Source of the DNA: Cacajao melanocephalus
Taxonomy: Eukaryota; Chordata; Mammalia; Primates; Pitheciidae
Direction: 5' to 3'
Length of the DNA: 64,000 bases
NCBI GenBank assembly: GCA_963573385.1
Contig: CAUYLG010061854.1
Span: 62,001 to 126,000, forward strand
In this document: positions 11,095 through 22,781 of the stretch, piece by piece
Position numbering within the stretch: the stretch's first letter is position 1
How the letters are laid out: the number at the start of each line of letters is the position of its first letter
The notes under the pieces: model-generated
What the model was told of the DNA's origin: nothing
What the model saw: only the letters and a program-made list of their open reading frames with translations
The model's database searches: none
Position numbers and translations under genes: made by a program

Positions 11095-12427
11095 CTTTTT
11101 AAATTATCATGTAGTCACAGAGTTTCTTGTACAGGTCTTGGAATTTTGCTACTTTTATGGATTCAAGTAACTACCACCATTACCAGGATATGGAAAGAAT
11201 TCTTTCTATTACCTCAGACTCCCCGGTGTCATTTCTTTATCATCTCTCCACCCCATTCCCTTAACCTTTGGTAATCACTGATTTGCTCATTTCTATCTTT
11301 TATCTTTTTGGGAATGTCATCATGTGATATGCAACCTTTTGAAGCTAACTTCTTTTTCCCATTATAATACACTTGAAATTAATGCAAATTCTGACATGAG
11401 TCAGTAGTTTGTTCTTTTTTATTGCTGAGTAGTATTTCATTGTACTGAGGTATCACAGTTTCATCCTCCATTACTCATTGAAGGATTTTTGTGCTGTCTC
11501 TAGTTTTGGAAATACTTTATGAAGACAGCTACTATATTAACATCTGTGCACAGGTTTTTGTCTGAACACAAGCTTTCATTGCTAAAAAATCAGAGTTGCT
11601 GAGTCATAACTACGTGTTTAATTTGATGAGAAACTGCCAAACCATTTTATGTAATACCTGTACCATTTTTCACTACCACCAGCAATGTATGAGAGTTTTA
11701 GTTGCTCTACATCCTCGTTAGCACTTGGTATTGTCAGTATTTTTTTACTTTCTGCATTCTAATAAGTATGCAGTGGTATCTCATTAATGCTTAACTTTGC
11801 ATTTCACTTATGACTAATGATGTTTAACAGTTTTAATACTTTTCTTTGCCATCCTCATAATCTTCTTGGTAAGTGTCCAAGCTTTTGCCCATTTTAAAAA
11901 TTGATTTCTATGTTTTCCTACTGTTGGATATTGAGTTTTCTTGTTTTGTTTTGTTTTTTGAGATGGAGTCTCACTTTGTTGCCCAGGCTGGAGTGCAGTG
12001 ACATGATCTCTGCTCACTGCAACCTCCACCTCTGAGGTTCAAGTGATTCTCCTGCCTCAGCCTCCCAAGTAGCTGGGATTACAGGTGCCCACTACCATAC
12101 CTGGCTAATTTTTTTGTATTTTTAGTAGACCTGAGGTTTCACCATGTTGACCAGGTTGGTTTCGAACTCCTGACCTCAAGTGATCTGCCCACCTCAGTCT
12201 CCCAAAATGCTAGGTTTACAGGCATGAACCACTGAGCCTGGCCTGAGTGTTATATCTATTTTGGATGGGTGATTTGCAAATATTTCTCCCAGTTTATAGC
12301 AAGATCTTTTAATTTTGACAAAGTCCAGTTATCACATTTTTTCATGGATTGTGCTTTGATGTCATGTCTAAAACCTTCTTGTCTAACCACAAGTCACAAA
12401 ACCTTTCTCTTATGTTCTCTTCTAAGC
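11095..12427 (-). mobile_element. Old L1 (L1M-type) 3' UTR and ORF2 end, split by an Alu
   Basis: The antisense 3' UTR comes first ('taactaccaccattaccagg', 'tttggtaatcactgatttgc'). The antisense ORF2 end follows ('ttgctgagtagtatttcatt', 'gttgctgagtcataac', 'caccagcaatgtatgagag'). The L1 stops at the Alu at 11943 and resumes at about 12244 with 'gatttgcaaatatttctccc' and 'gttctcttctaag'. The Alu therefore inserted into an existing L1. Confidence 0.85.
11943..12243 (-). mobile_element. AluS-type element, antisense, nested in L1
   Basis: A full dimeric Alu in antisense with a TTTTG-rich tail at its left edge. Both arms are present: 'gagatggagtctcactttg' through 'cctgcctcagcctcccaag' and 'ctcccaaaatgctaggttta' to 'ctgagcctggcc'. 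The flanks 'tgagtttt' and 'tgagtgtt' may be a diverged target duplication. Confidence 0.95.
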
Positions 12428-12570
12428 CTCGTGAATGATTATAATACAAAGTCAAGTTTAGGAAGTACTACTACTCTCATCCAGGAAGCTCATATTCTAT
12501 AGAAGAATTTGATGAAGAGTTCTATATTGAGACTAACCTATATCCATTGCTGGTTTCACACATAAACAAA

Positions 12571-12925
12571 TGTATTAGTCTGTTTTCCTGCCACTAATAA
12601 AGACATACCCAAGACTGGGTAATGTATAAAGGAAAGAAATTTAACTGACTCACAGTTTCACATGGCTGGGGAGGCCTCACAATCACGGCAGAAGGTGAAT
12701 GAGGAGCAAAGTCAAGTCTTACATGGTAGTAGGTAAGAGAGCATGTGTCGGAGAACTCCCCTTTCTAAAACTATCAGATCTCATGAGATTTATTCACTAT
12801 TATGAGAACAGCATGGGAAAAACCTGCCCTTCTTGATTTCACAGAGTACCTCCCATGACACGTGAAAATTATGGGAGCTACAATTCAAAATGAGATTTGG
12901 GTGGGGACACAGCCAAAGCATATCA
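12571..12925 (-). mobile_element. Solo THE1/MST-type LTR (ERVL-MaLR)
   Basis: A complete 355-bp MaLR LTR is read in reverse. On the plus strand it opens with 'tgtattagtctgttttcctg', passes 'agactgggtaatgtataaa', 'ggggaggcctcacaatcac', 'cagatctcatgagattta', and closes with 'gagatttgggtggggacac' and 'tatca'. The flanks ACAAA (12566-12570) and ACAAG (12926-12930) fit the 5-bp target duplication of this class. No internal region remains, so it is a recombined solo LTR. Confidence 0.92.
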
Positions 12926-12930
12926 ACAAG

Positions 12931-13829
12931 TATATTTGGTCAATTTGTCAAACAGGTCTTAGAAGACTTAACTATTTAAAAGCTAACGAACTTCCCAGAG
13001 AAGCTAATTCTAAAAGACAAGACAGGTACACACAATACGTATAAAAACAGTTTTTTTTAATTTGAGTAGGGGAAGATTTTTTAGTACAACGTACTGTCAC
13101 TCAGAATTGTGTCTTATAGAGTACTTATTTGAATCCTAGGAGAAGGCAGAAAGTCAAAAGTAAAAGACACCTTTCACTCAAATAGACCTGATTTTATCTT
13201 TAATTTAAAAAATGAGACTATCTTTTTTCCCAATGTATTGTAGAGTGCCAGAATCTCTTTGGCTCTGCACTTGCCCAGTGCATCACCAGTAGCACCCAGT
13301 GAAACTGGCGATAGTGTTTAACTGAGATCACTCTGCTAGTTCCCAGGAAAGCCAGCAGTAGTGGTGCCCCTTTGCAGTGGCAAAGATTGGATAAGACTGT
13401 TGTCCTCAAGAATAGAAATGGTTATCATGCCTATTGGAAATGACACCTCGTGGAAGTGAAAGCAACATGGGACAGTGTGACAGCCACCAACAAAAGCAAC
13501 TGCCCAGTGGAAAGGCCAAGAAAACAGAAGGCGGGAAGGAGAAAAATGTGGCCAAAAGCACAATTGCTCTTAAGATTATTTTGAGAGCACGGGAGATACA
13601 GGGTCCTATTTTATCGTGTCAGTGCCAGGGCCAGTGAATCATAGGTTACTTGTTGACATTGAATTTGGTGCCTATTGTAGTCATTAATTGCATTATAATA
13701 AGCTGTACATTTGAATAGCTTGTTCCTTTTTAAGTAGTTTAAAGAATAATAAACCAATGGAAGCTGGAGCTTACACCTAGTATCTAGGAGCTGATCTTGT
13801 CTTTCAAAAGGACTGTGCCACTTATACGC
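12931..13829. other. No gene
   Basis: Overlapping minus frames of 63 and 75 codons (13218-13563) and a plus frame (13434-13637) show no domain. I recognise no repeat. Confidence 0.35.
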
Positions 13830-13970
13830 TTTTAAAAATATGATTTCCCAGGCTCTACTCAGGAACTTCTGCTTCAGTCACTCCAAAGCGCAGCCCATAT
13901 GTCTGTATTTTTAACAAGCTCCACAGAGTATTCTGATCCAGAACAAGAATTGAAAACTCTGCTTTGAAAT
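13830..13970 (+). mobile_element. MER5A/B-type hAT DNA transposon remnant
   Basis: Sense MER5 landmarks are 'cccaggctctactcaggaac', 'ttctgcttcagtcactc', 'tgtatttttaacaagctcc' and 'gagtattctgatccagaac'. This is a non-autonomous Charlie-related element with no coding content. Confidence 0.65.
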
Positions 13971-14149
13971 TCAATAAAGAAAATTAAACAGCTTATATGA
14001 TGATGAAATAACATAGAATTCAAGAAGCATTCGATTTTAGTAACTACTTTGGGAGTAGTTTAAGTTAACTTTAAAGATACATTCACAAGTCCTGCAGGTG
14101 AACCTGTGTTTTTTTTTTTCTGTAGACCTGAAATCTATTCCGATAGAAG

Positions 14150-14615
14150 GGATATAAGTTGGACTATGGGGATTCTGTAATGGGCCACCCAGATCCCCAA
14201 TTCAGAAACAAAGAGTTTACTCCCCCAGATGCTGGAGTACAGCCAGAGAATGACCCTCAACTGCCACCCGACTTCACTGATTGCCTTGGTTGCAAAAAAA
14301 ATGTGTCGCCATCAGCTACAACACTCTTTCTAGCACGGCTTACATCTGATGACTCCTGAATGTAAGGGGAAAACATCTCCTGCCCCAAATTAGAACAGAT
14401 ATCTAAGGCCATTACAGTTTCCAGGCTGCCTGTCAGGTCAGCTAAGGTCTTCATTGAGACTGCATTCCATCTCTACTTCTCCTTCTATTCAATCCTACTG
14501 CCTTCCCTTCCCTTCACAGGAGTTGATCCTAAGAACACCCCTGAGCAAACGTTCTGCATGCCATTCACCATCTTAGAGTTTGCTTCCTAAGGAACTCAGC
14601 CTGTGTGAATCCTTT
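14150..14615 (+). mobile_element. Probable degraded ERV LTR
   Basis: The tail 'taagaacacccctgagcaaa' plus 'catcttagagtttgcttcc' resembles the 3' part of mammalian ERVL-class LTRs. The preceding 400 bp is GC-richer than its surroundings. I cannot name the family, and the left edge is a guess. Confidence 0.35.
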
Positions 14616-14639
14616 AGCTTTCAAATGGTCAAAAGCAAA

Positions 14640-15085
14640 CTAGCTTAAAGAAAGGGAGAAATTCATCATAAGGATAGTGGGCTATCTCAAGTTCAACTGC
14701 AAAGAGTGGACAGAGCAGAGATGCAACTCAACTTAGAAATAACTAAAATGACAGAGTGAAGGCTGCCAGGTCACTCTCTCATGTCCTCTCACTCTCTTAT
14801 TCTCTCTTCTCTTTCACTTGCTCTCTCTGTGATCCTGCTTCTCTTTGCCTCCCTGTTTTATTCTCCCATTGAGAATGGGCTACTTCTACTGGATGAGAAA
14901 TGTGGCTGTTATACATTTTCGTATTTCCACCATCAAAGAAGAACTATGTCTAATTCTTAATCTAGTTCATAAATTTTTAAGGAATATTCTGCCCAGGCTC
15001 AGGTCAGTTTCCAAGGACTGGACCAATCACTTGTCATTAGGAGGCAGGGGCAGGTAATACGCCAACTTTCCCTGAAATCACATTG
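14640..15085. repeat. Possible old interspersed repeat with CT-rich segment
   Basis: The pattern of an A-rich start, a CT-rich middle (14770-14870), and a 'ggactggaccaatcacttgt' block is familiar from an old mammalian interspersed repeat. I cannot assign a family. Confidence 0.3.
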
Positions 15086-15779
15086 AGAGAGGAAGGAGAT
15101 GACTTGCCTAAGAAGGAGGCTTTTCACTGCAGAAGGATTTGGGAAATGGTGTGTGTAGGAGTGAATAAAACATACATAAGACTTGTTCTGAGTGGAAGTC
15201 TCTATAACACCTCCCCGCGCACACGCACGATTATATTTTATTATGATAGCATACAACAATATGCTTTGTTGAATGCTTTGAAGTTCAAAACATCTTGCTT
15301 GTCTCATTTTTATCTTTACAAGATATTTAAACATATAAGAAAATTAGTCATAAATTATATTCTTGAAAACTACATGCCTATTATGAGTTAGATCTGGAAT
15401 TCAAACCAGATCTTCTGACTTTAAGTCTAAGTCCAAAAGTTTTCCTCTTTTGCCCTACTTACTTACTATTTTTTCTTTTTTTTGATCTGTAATTTCTGTC
15501 CTACTTAGTCACACATTAAAGTAAGACACAGTTACCTTTTCCTGAGGTGAGTACATAGTGCAACAAATGATTTCCAATTGTTTATTGGTTATGAATGCCC
15601 ATTTAGGTGGGCGTGCTTCTTGATGGCTATATTAAAGCCTTGTCAAATAGCCAGTTGCTTATAATACCCATTCGTGGCACACAGATCGCTCTTCCACCAG
15701 CTTCTAAAACAAAACAAAGACCAAAAAGCATCTTTCCTGAAATTCCCATCAGCAAATCCTGCTTCTTAATGGTTAGTCT
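15086..15779. other. No gene
   Basis: A 102-codon frame (15083-15391) has no domain. The 158-codon frame at 15607-16083 starts here by chance and then runs into the L1 ORF2 end that begins at about 15780. Confidence 0.35.
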
Positions 15780-16462
15780 GCCAGTTAGAATGGCGATCAT
15801 TAAAAAGTCAGGAAACAACAGATTCTGGAGAGGATGTGGAGATGTCAAAACGCTTTTACACTGTTGGTGGGAGTGTAAATTAGTTCAACCATTGTGGGAA
15901 ACAATGGGGCAATTCCTGAAGAATCTAGAACCAGAAATACCATTCAACCCAGCAATCTTATTACTGGATATATACCTAAAGGATTATAAATCATTCTACT
16001 ATAAAGGCACATGCACACGTATGTTTATTGCAGCACTGTTCATAATAGCAAAGACTGGAATCAACCCAAATGCCTATCAGTGATAGACTGGATAAATATA
16101 CACATATATACCATGGAATACTATGCAGCCATAAAAAAGGTTGAGTTCATGTTATTTGCAGGGACATAGATGGAGCTGGAAACCATCATCCTCAGCAAAC
16201 TAACACAGGAACAGAAAACCAAACACTGCATGTTCCCACTCATAAGTGGGAGTTGAACAACAGAAGATTTGGACACAGGCAGGGGAATATCATACATCAG
16301 GGCCTGTCAGGGGGAGGGGGTCTAGGGGAGGGATAGCATTAAGAGAAATACCTAATGTAGATGACAGGTTGATGGGTGCAGCAAACCACCATGACACGTG
16401 TATACCTGTGTAACAAACCTGCCCATGTATCCCAGAACTTTAATTATAATAATTTTAAAAAA
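15780..16462 (+). mobile_element. L1 3' end with ORF2p C-terminal remnant
   Basis: This is a 5'-truncated primate L1 of about 680 bp in sense. It opens with 'ccagttagaatggcgatcat'. An open frame carries the ORF2p C-terminal motifs [31 protein letters not shown] and TRMFIAALFIIAKT, then breaks at 16083. The rest of the C-terminus, the G-rich 3' UTR ('gtcagggggagggggtc'), 'gcccatgtatcccagaac' and a short A-rich tail follow. It is dead by truncation and frame loss. Confidence 0.93.
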
Positions 16463-16639
16463 TGCATTATTACTTCACAAATACACACATCAGACAAAAG
16501 TTTTGTCCAAGAAGTAACCACTTTTATTTTAGTTTTTTAGCACTTTTCCCTATATATAAGGAATCATATTATATACAGTTTAGAATCTTGAGTTTGACGT
16601 CACTTAATTGTAACTCGAGTATTTTTATAGTTGCTATTT

Positions 16640-18062
16640 ACATTTTTAATTGAGGCATAACATAGATAAAACATATATATGCTTACATTAAAACCTTAAC
16701 AATTTTTATATAACTATGTCCCCATGCAACCACCACTTAGATCAAGATACAGAACATAAGTTTCTATTTGGCCTCTGCCCAGCTTATACCCATCTCCAAA
16801 AATAAATAATATTCTGACTGTTACCATTATTGATTTGTTTTGCCTATTGTTAAAGTTTATAAATAGAATTCCACAATACATACTTTCTTATAATTAACTT
16901 CTTTCATGCAGCATCATGTCTCTGAAATTCAGCCATATTGCTGCATGTACCAATAGATCATTTTTTAACTGCTAGGTAGAATTCATTATATGAATATATC
17001 ACAATTTATTTCTTCATTCTTCTATTGATGGTCATTAAAGGGGTTTCTAATTTTCAGCTATTATACATAAAGTTCCTAGAAACATATTTATCTTTCATTT
17101 GTGTATGAGAGAGAGACTGTAAATGTATGCACTCATTTCTTTTGAGTATATGCCCCAGAGTTGAATTGCTGGGTCATAGGATAAGTTTATGTTTAGATTT
17201 AGCAAAAACAGCTAATTTTCTAAAGGACTTATATGGTCAATCTTTATAAGTTTTAACTATTTGGTGTCAGGGGAAATAGTATCACTTGTTACTTTGATTT
17301 GTATTTTCATGATGAATAAGGATGTTCCTTACCTACTCATATACTTACTATTTAGTCTCCTGTGCTAAATTCTGTTTAACTCACTTATAATTTTTAAATT
17401 CATATTGTTTGTCTTTTGCTTATTTATTCAAAGGAGTTCTTTATATATTCTGGACATGTTTTACATGTATGTGTGAAAGTATTTTCTTCTACTCTGCGGT
17501 ATAATGTTTCCTTTTCTTTATGGTAGTTTTTGATGAGCAGAAACTTTACCTTTTACCTTTAGGTACCTGCTTGTCTCAGAATTAATTTTTAAGTGTGGTA
17601 TATGAAGTAGAGATCAAAGTTCATATTCTCCCCATATAAATGTCCAGTTGGCCCAGCATTACTTTTTCAAAAGACTATCCTTTTCCCCACTAAATATATT
17701 GATGCTTTTGTTTTAGATCAAATGACCAGGTCTGTATGAAGCTATAGCTGGCTTTTCTGTACTGTTCCATTGATCTCTTTGTCCATCCTTGTTCCTATAC
17801 TCTACTGTCTTATTAGCTGTATTGTTCCTGATAGTCCCCAGCTGTTTTCGCTCTTTCAAGATTATACTGTTTCTTTTATATCTTTGGCTATTTCATGTAA
17901 ATTTCAAAACCAACTTGTTAGTTTACCCAAAAAACTTGGTCAAATTTTTGTTGAGTTTGCAAGAGTATGTGTGCCAGTTATGAACATGTACATATTTTCA
18001 TCTATTTGGCCCTTCTATGATTTCTCTAAGCAGTATTTTGTAGTTTCCAGTGCCCAGGTCTT
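16640..18062 (-). mobile_element. Old L1 (L1M-type) 3' UTR and ORF2, antisense
   Basis: About 1.4 kb of antisense L1. The 3' UTR is 'ttgaggcataacatagat' through 'catgcaaccaccacttagat'. ORF2 follows with 'gttgaattgctgggtcatag', 'tgtcttttgcttatttattc', 'ctatagctggcttttctgta' and 'gcagtattttgtagtttcca'. The 109-codon plus frame at 17770-18099 is antisense to this ORF2 and hydrophobic only because of the T-rich strand. Confidence 0.88.
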
Positions 18063-18369
18063 GCTGACACTGGCCCTCTACAGTTGGAGAGCATGGTGAT
18101 CAGCCAGGTTAGAGAAGAGCTCTCAGGACACAGAGGAGGCAGAGCTGAGAGTTATGGGCAAACCCCAGAAAAACTAGACTCACCTAGGAATTTAGAATTT
18201 TTCTTTGAAAGCTCCACTGACATTAACAATATATTTTTCTAATTGAAAATAATACTATTATACTAGCTAGTCTAATAATCCTCTTTACCTAAGGCCAATT
18301 GATTGTAAATATTAACCACATTCACAATATACCTTCACAGCAACACCTCAGTTACGTGTTTGGTTAAAT
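18063..18369. other. No gene
   Basis: A short GC-richer patch (18065-18170) adjoins the L1. Nothing is recognised. Confidence 0.3.
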
Positions 18370-18620
18370 CACTGGTTACTATAACCTGGCCAAGCTGACA
18401 CAGAAAACTATCCATTGTACCAAGAAATGCCAGCAGTCCCTCAAAGCCAGAACAGATAAGGAATGGATGCTCCCATAGGGCTTCTGGAAGAAGTGTGGTT
18501 CTGATGACACCATTAATTTTGGATTTCTAGTCCCCAGTACTGCAAGAGAGTAAATTTTCTGTTGTTTTAAACCTCCTACTCTCTGATAATTTGTTACAGC
18601 CATAAGACATTAAAACAAAA
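18370..18620 (+). mobile_element. MLT1-type MaLR LTR, 3' part
   Basis: The ending is typical of MLT1: a degraded form of 'gagaataaatttctgttgtt', here 'gagagtaaattttctgttgt', then 'ttaaacctcctactctctga' and 'aatttgttacagccataaga'. The 5' part is missing or too diverged to place. Confidence 0.7.
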
Positions 18621-18654
18621 AGTTTAGGGCCATAGATTTTGGTGTCATAGGCAT

Positions 18655-18900
18655 AATGGAAGGAGGAAGAATAAGATGGAAGGTGTGGCATCACAGAATT
18701 CAAGAGAAAAACATTTCTAAAGGTGATCTAGGGAATCACATGCTAAAGAAAGATCAAGTAAGATAGAGACTAAAAGATTTGTATAAGAGATAAGGCTACA
18801 AGTATGGCAATGAGAATCTTTGTGAAAACAGTTTTATTTGAAAGATAAAAAGCAGATTTTAATGTGCCGCATGGTAAATGGTTAAATGAGGACTTACAAA
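18655..18900 (-). mobile_element. L2 LINE ORF fragment, antisense
   Basis: The strings 'gatcaagtaagatagagact' and 'tatggcaatgagaatctttg' match the antisense of L2 coding sequence (consensus 'ggtcaagtaagatgaggact'). A further weak L2-like piece may lie at 19850-20050. Confidence 0.5.
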
Positions 18901-19037
18901 TGGCAGTTCTGGATACCTCTTTTCTTTCAAAATGCTTGAGTTTGAAGAAAAAGAAAGAAGTAGCTCTCTGGCTAAATTGATTTGTAGGTTTAACTTAAGG
19001 GTCTTGTTCACTTCCTTAAGGTAAAAAAAAAAAAAAG

Positions 19038-19110
19038 ACTAGACTATCAGGTGTTTAAATCTTCTTAAACAAAAATACTAGACTATCAGGTGTTTAAATC
19101 TTCTTAAACA
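19038..19110 (+). repeat. 34-bp perfect tandem duplication
   Basis: Positions 19038-19071 and 19077-19110 are identical over 34 bp, from ACTAGACTATCAGG to CTTCTTAAACA, separated by an A-rich 5-bp spacer. A poly-A run (19023-19036) precedes the first copy. Confidence 0.97.
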
Positions 19111-20458
19111 ATTGAAATATCTAAAAGAAAAATGTTAGCAATACAAATAAAAGAGCGTAAAACACAGGAAACAGGCAGGTTTAGAATCCCCAACTTTAGA
19201 CATGGGAAATGGCACCTCCTCCATTGCGAATACAAACATCAGGGAAGAATGAGTTTAGGCAAATTGTATATGTGATTTAAGGAAGTTGAAGAAAATACTG
19301 TGTGATGGCTTCTATTTTCTACTTTTTGTGCAAAACTAAAGAATAAGTTATTTACTAAGAGCAAAGGGTGAAGCCTGGAATTAGAAAGTTTTGAAATGAA
19401 TAGAAAAATTGAAATAGCCAATCTGGACAATGAGAAGACAGCCAGTGAGAAAAAATAATAAAACAATAGGGTATTTCTGCACAGACCTGAATACACATTT
19501 TTGGTTAGAAACTATCAATTTATAGAGGCATCAATCTTCAGTTCCCATTATAATGCTCAAATTCCAGGGAGAAAAGAAGAGGACATTTGGATTGGTCCGG
19601 TATTCATACTGAATCAGTCAGGAACAATGGAAGAACAAATAATTAAGGGAGAAGAGGACGAGAGCAGAGAATGGATGAAATAAAGGGACATATTTTTTCT
19701 AGGTTCAATAGGGTTTTAAAAAATATTTGTTTCCATCCTTTTCCTCCAACACCTCATCTTAACAAATGAGAAGGAATGTTGTCCAAGGAAGAAAAGTAAT
19801 CATTAAAAGAAAGACATAGGCCAAAAGGAATCAAAATGGAAAACGAAATGGAGGTGAATTGAGGAGAAAATAGAGTGAAGAGACAGAAGAAAATGACAGA
19901 TATAATAGTATTTGATTGTGGGGATGGCTATCCCCTTTGCTTCAGTAAATTTAAATGTTAAAAATGTGATTATGAAGGCTTTTACAGAAATATTTCTAAA
20001 GAGTTGGAACAGGAAGTGTGGGAGAGAAGTAAAGACAAGAGAATCTAACAGCATGAGAAAGCATTCCTGGGAACAGATTTTGTATGTCTCCTCTAAGATT
20101 ATCAAATGAAATATATGATGCCTTACGAAATTTGAATTTCAGATAAACACCATGTAAGTTTTTCTATATAAGTACCTTCCAAATATTACATGGAATATAC
20201 TTAAGTTAAAAAAAAAGTACTCATTATCTATCTGAAATTAAAATTTAACTGAGTGCCTTCTGTTTTTATTTGCTGAATCTGGTGACTCTGTTACCTGTCC
20301 CATGATAGAGATGGTCTATAGTCAGTTTTGCCAAGGAGCAGCACTGCACAAGCTGAGACAGATTAAAGTACCAGATCTTTTTAAATGTTGTATTTATAAT
20401 GTCTGTACCATGAAGTTTCTTGAAGAATCACTCAAACAAGATTTGGGTCAGACGTGTG
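19111..20458. other. No gene; possible L2 traces
   Basis: Frames of 60-100 codons on both strands (19239-20109) overlap each other and show no domain. A weak antisense L2 resemblance appears near 19850-20050. Confidence 0.3.
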
Positions 20459-20912
20459 TGTGAAAGCGAAGACATGGAATCAGCCTAAATGTCTATCAGT
20501 GACAAATTGGTTAAACAAAATGTGGTACATACACACCATAGAATACTATGCAGCCATAAAAAGAATAAGATTATATCTTTTGCAGGAATGTGGGTGGAGC
20601 TGAAGGCTACTATCCATAGCAAACTAATGTAGGAACAGAAAACTAAATACTGTATGTTCACTCTTATCAGTGGGAGCTAAATGATGAGAACTCATGAACA
20701 CAAAGAAGGGAACAACAAACACTAAGGTCTACTTGAGGGTAGAGGGTGGGAGAAGGGAGAGAAGTGGAAGAAATAACTAATTGGGCTTATTTTATTAACT
20801 AGGCTTAATACCTGGTTGATGAAATAATTTGTGCAACAAGCCCACGTGACAGAGTTTACCCATATAACAAACCTTCACGTGTACCCCCAAACCACAAATA
20901 AAAGTTAATAAA
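20459..20912 (+). mobile_element. L1 3' end (older primate L1)
   Basis: This is a 5'-truncated L1 in sense. Landmarks are 'aagacatggaatcagcctaa', 'atagaatactatgcagccat', 'gagaactcatgaacacaaag', 'tacttgagggtagagggtg' and 'aaccttcacgtgtaccccc'. The ORF2 tail is interrupted by stops. It is followed by a GT tract where the A-tail should be. Confidence 0.92.
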
Positions 20913-20916
20913 AGAA

Positions 20917-20952
20917 GTGTGTGTGTGTGTGTGTGCGTGCATGCACACATGC
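20917..20952. repeat. (GT)n with 36-nt purine-pyrimidine alternation
   Basis: Nine GT units run into GCGTGCATGCACACATGC without breaking strict purine-pyrimidine alternation. It sits at the end of the L1 A-rich tail. Confidence 0.95.
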
Positions 20953-21319
20953 TTGCACACGTGCATGGTATATTTTATTTTGAATTATCTTCATTTATTT
21001 TCTTTCTAAAAGAAATATTGTATTTGATAGTACATCCTAGAAGGAAATTCAATGAGTATTAATGTATAACTGGTTTGAAAATATTTTCAGAGTGACCATT
21101 TGCCCTCGTCATGCAGATATCTAGATTAATCTGTCTTTCTCTAAGTCACTAATGTTGAGTACATTTGACAATCTTTACGGCAGTCCATGATATTTTAACC
21201 TAAGAGAAAATGTTGAGCATCTGAAACTGGAGATAAAGAGAAAATGCCTAATGAGGTCTTTTAAATTGAGATGACAAATGACATAATAGCAATTAATACA
21301 TTTAGAGTAATTAATCCAT

Positions 21320-21525
21320 ATCAGACATTGTACTAAGTGCTTCATGTGTATTAATTCTTACCACAATTTTATAAGTCAGATCATTAATATTCATATTTTG
21401 TAGATGATGAAAGTGTGATGTTACATTCAAGATCACTCAATGGAAAAGGGCAGAGCAAGTATTTGAACCAAAGCAGCTTAGCACCAGCATTTCTGCTCTT
21501 AATCACTGAACTATATTTTGCCCAC
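21320..21525 (-). mobile_element. MIR SINE, antisense
   Basis: Antisense MIR landmarks are 'gacattgtactaagtgcttc', 'cttaccacaattttataagt', 'ttttgtagatgatgaaagtg', 'caagatcactcaatgg' and 'gctcttaatcactgaac'. Confidence 0.75.
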
Positions 21526-21599
21526 ATATTCAGAAAAGCAATAAGATTAGAAGACATTTAAGTAAATATTTTTACAGAAGAAAAAAGTTCTGTGTAATG

Positions 21600-21895
21600 A
21601 CAGTACCTAGCATAGTGCTTAACTCATATTGTTGGTCAATAAATATTGGTTAATTGATTGCCTGAAACAGTCTTCTATCCTCAGTGTACCCACAGCACTG
21701 TTTATACCTCTATCACAGCATTTGTAATACTGCACTGAATTTGTCATTTAAGTGTTTTATGTAGACTACTAGCTCCTTTGTGTCAGGGATTAGGTATTTA
21801 TCTTCCCATTCTTAGCTTCTAGCAGAGTGCCTTGTACATAGCTTTAGCTTGGTAATATTAAATGAATGTGTAAATGAATGCATAAAAAATAATGA
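21600..21895 (+). mobile_element. L2 LINE 3' end(s)
   Basis: The sense L2 end at 21690-21895 reads 'gcactgtttatacctctatc', 'agactactagctcctttgtg', 'gtgccttgtacatagctt' and 'atgaatgtgtaaatgaatg'. A separate tail-like piece at 21600-21660 ('tacctagcatagtgcttaac', 'gtcaataaatattgg') looks like the end of another L2 or MIR. Confidence 0.75.
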
Positions 21896-22612
21896 ATTCT
21901 AAAGTTAAGATTCAAAGGTTTTGTTTTGTTTTGTTTTGCTGTTATGGAGGCATAAATTTTCTATAAACATTTCTAAATATGCCATCGAATTGTAGAAAAG
22001 AAGCTGGCTTTCCAATGTGAAATGCTGGATAACTAAAAGCATTGCAGTGATGAATTTCCAGCTTGATATACTTCATATTTATACAGAAAAACTATCTTTA
22101 GGGCCTTTTGTAGGTTTCCTGATTTTGGTAATGTTATCTGATTAGTTGTGTCTTAGAATTCTATTAATAGGATAAGAAAGACTATTTGGGCAAAAATATG
22201 ATGTTTTTCTCAGTACAAATTGCAAAAGAAATCCTCAATTACATTTCTAGTATTTCACCTATAAGTACTAACATGGAAAATTTGCCAAGGGCACTAAAAT
22301 TTAAAAATGGAAATGTAAAAACATTTATAATATGTATGTAATAGCATATGTAACAGCATAAAGTTTATAGAAAAGGAAATCCAAAATACCAAAGGATACC
22401 CACCACACTGATAATCATCATTACCTTTGGATAATGATGCAACTGGGATAGGAAGTGGTGAACAAGTAAATCATGAGTTTTAGCTACAGCAGAATTCTTT
22501 TATTTGTTTTTAATATAAATATATTTAGGCCTCATTTATGTAATTAAAATAATTTTTAAGGTCTAATGGTATCTGAGTTGTCAATAATAGAAGCATTATA
22601 TTTAACATAATA
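21896..22612. other. No gene
   Basis: AT-rich sequence with a short TTTTG repeat (21919-21938). I recognise no gene or repeat. Confidence 0.35.
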
Positions 22613-22737
22613 ATAGAAGTCCTGGTCAGAGCAATTCAGCAAGAGAAAGATATAAAGGCTTCCAAATTGAAAAGGAAGAAATTAAATTGTTCCTGTTTGC
22701 AGACAACATGATTTTATATATAGAAAAACTCTAAGGA

Positions 22738-22781
<44 letters not shown>

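Noticed and set aside
15607..16083. 158-codon plus-strand frame as a gene
   Set aside because: Its second half is the L1 ORF2p C-terminal region (TLLHCWW, TRMFIAAL motifs). The first half is unrelated upstream DNA that happens to be open.
17770..18099. 109-codon hydrophobic frame, possible membrane protein
   Set aside because: It lies on the strand opposite to L1 ORF2. The hydrophobicity comes from the T-rich antisense strand.
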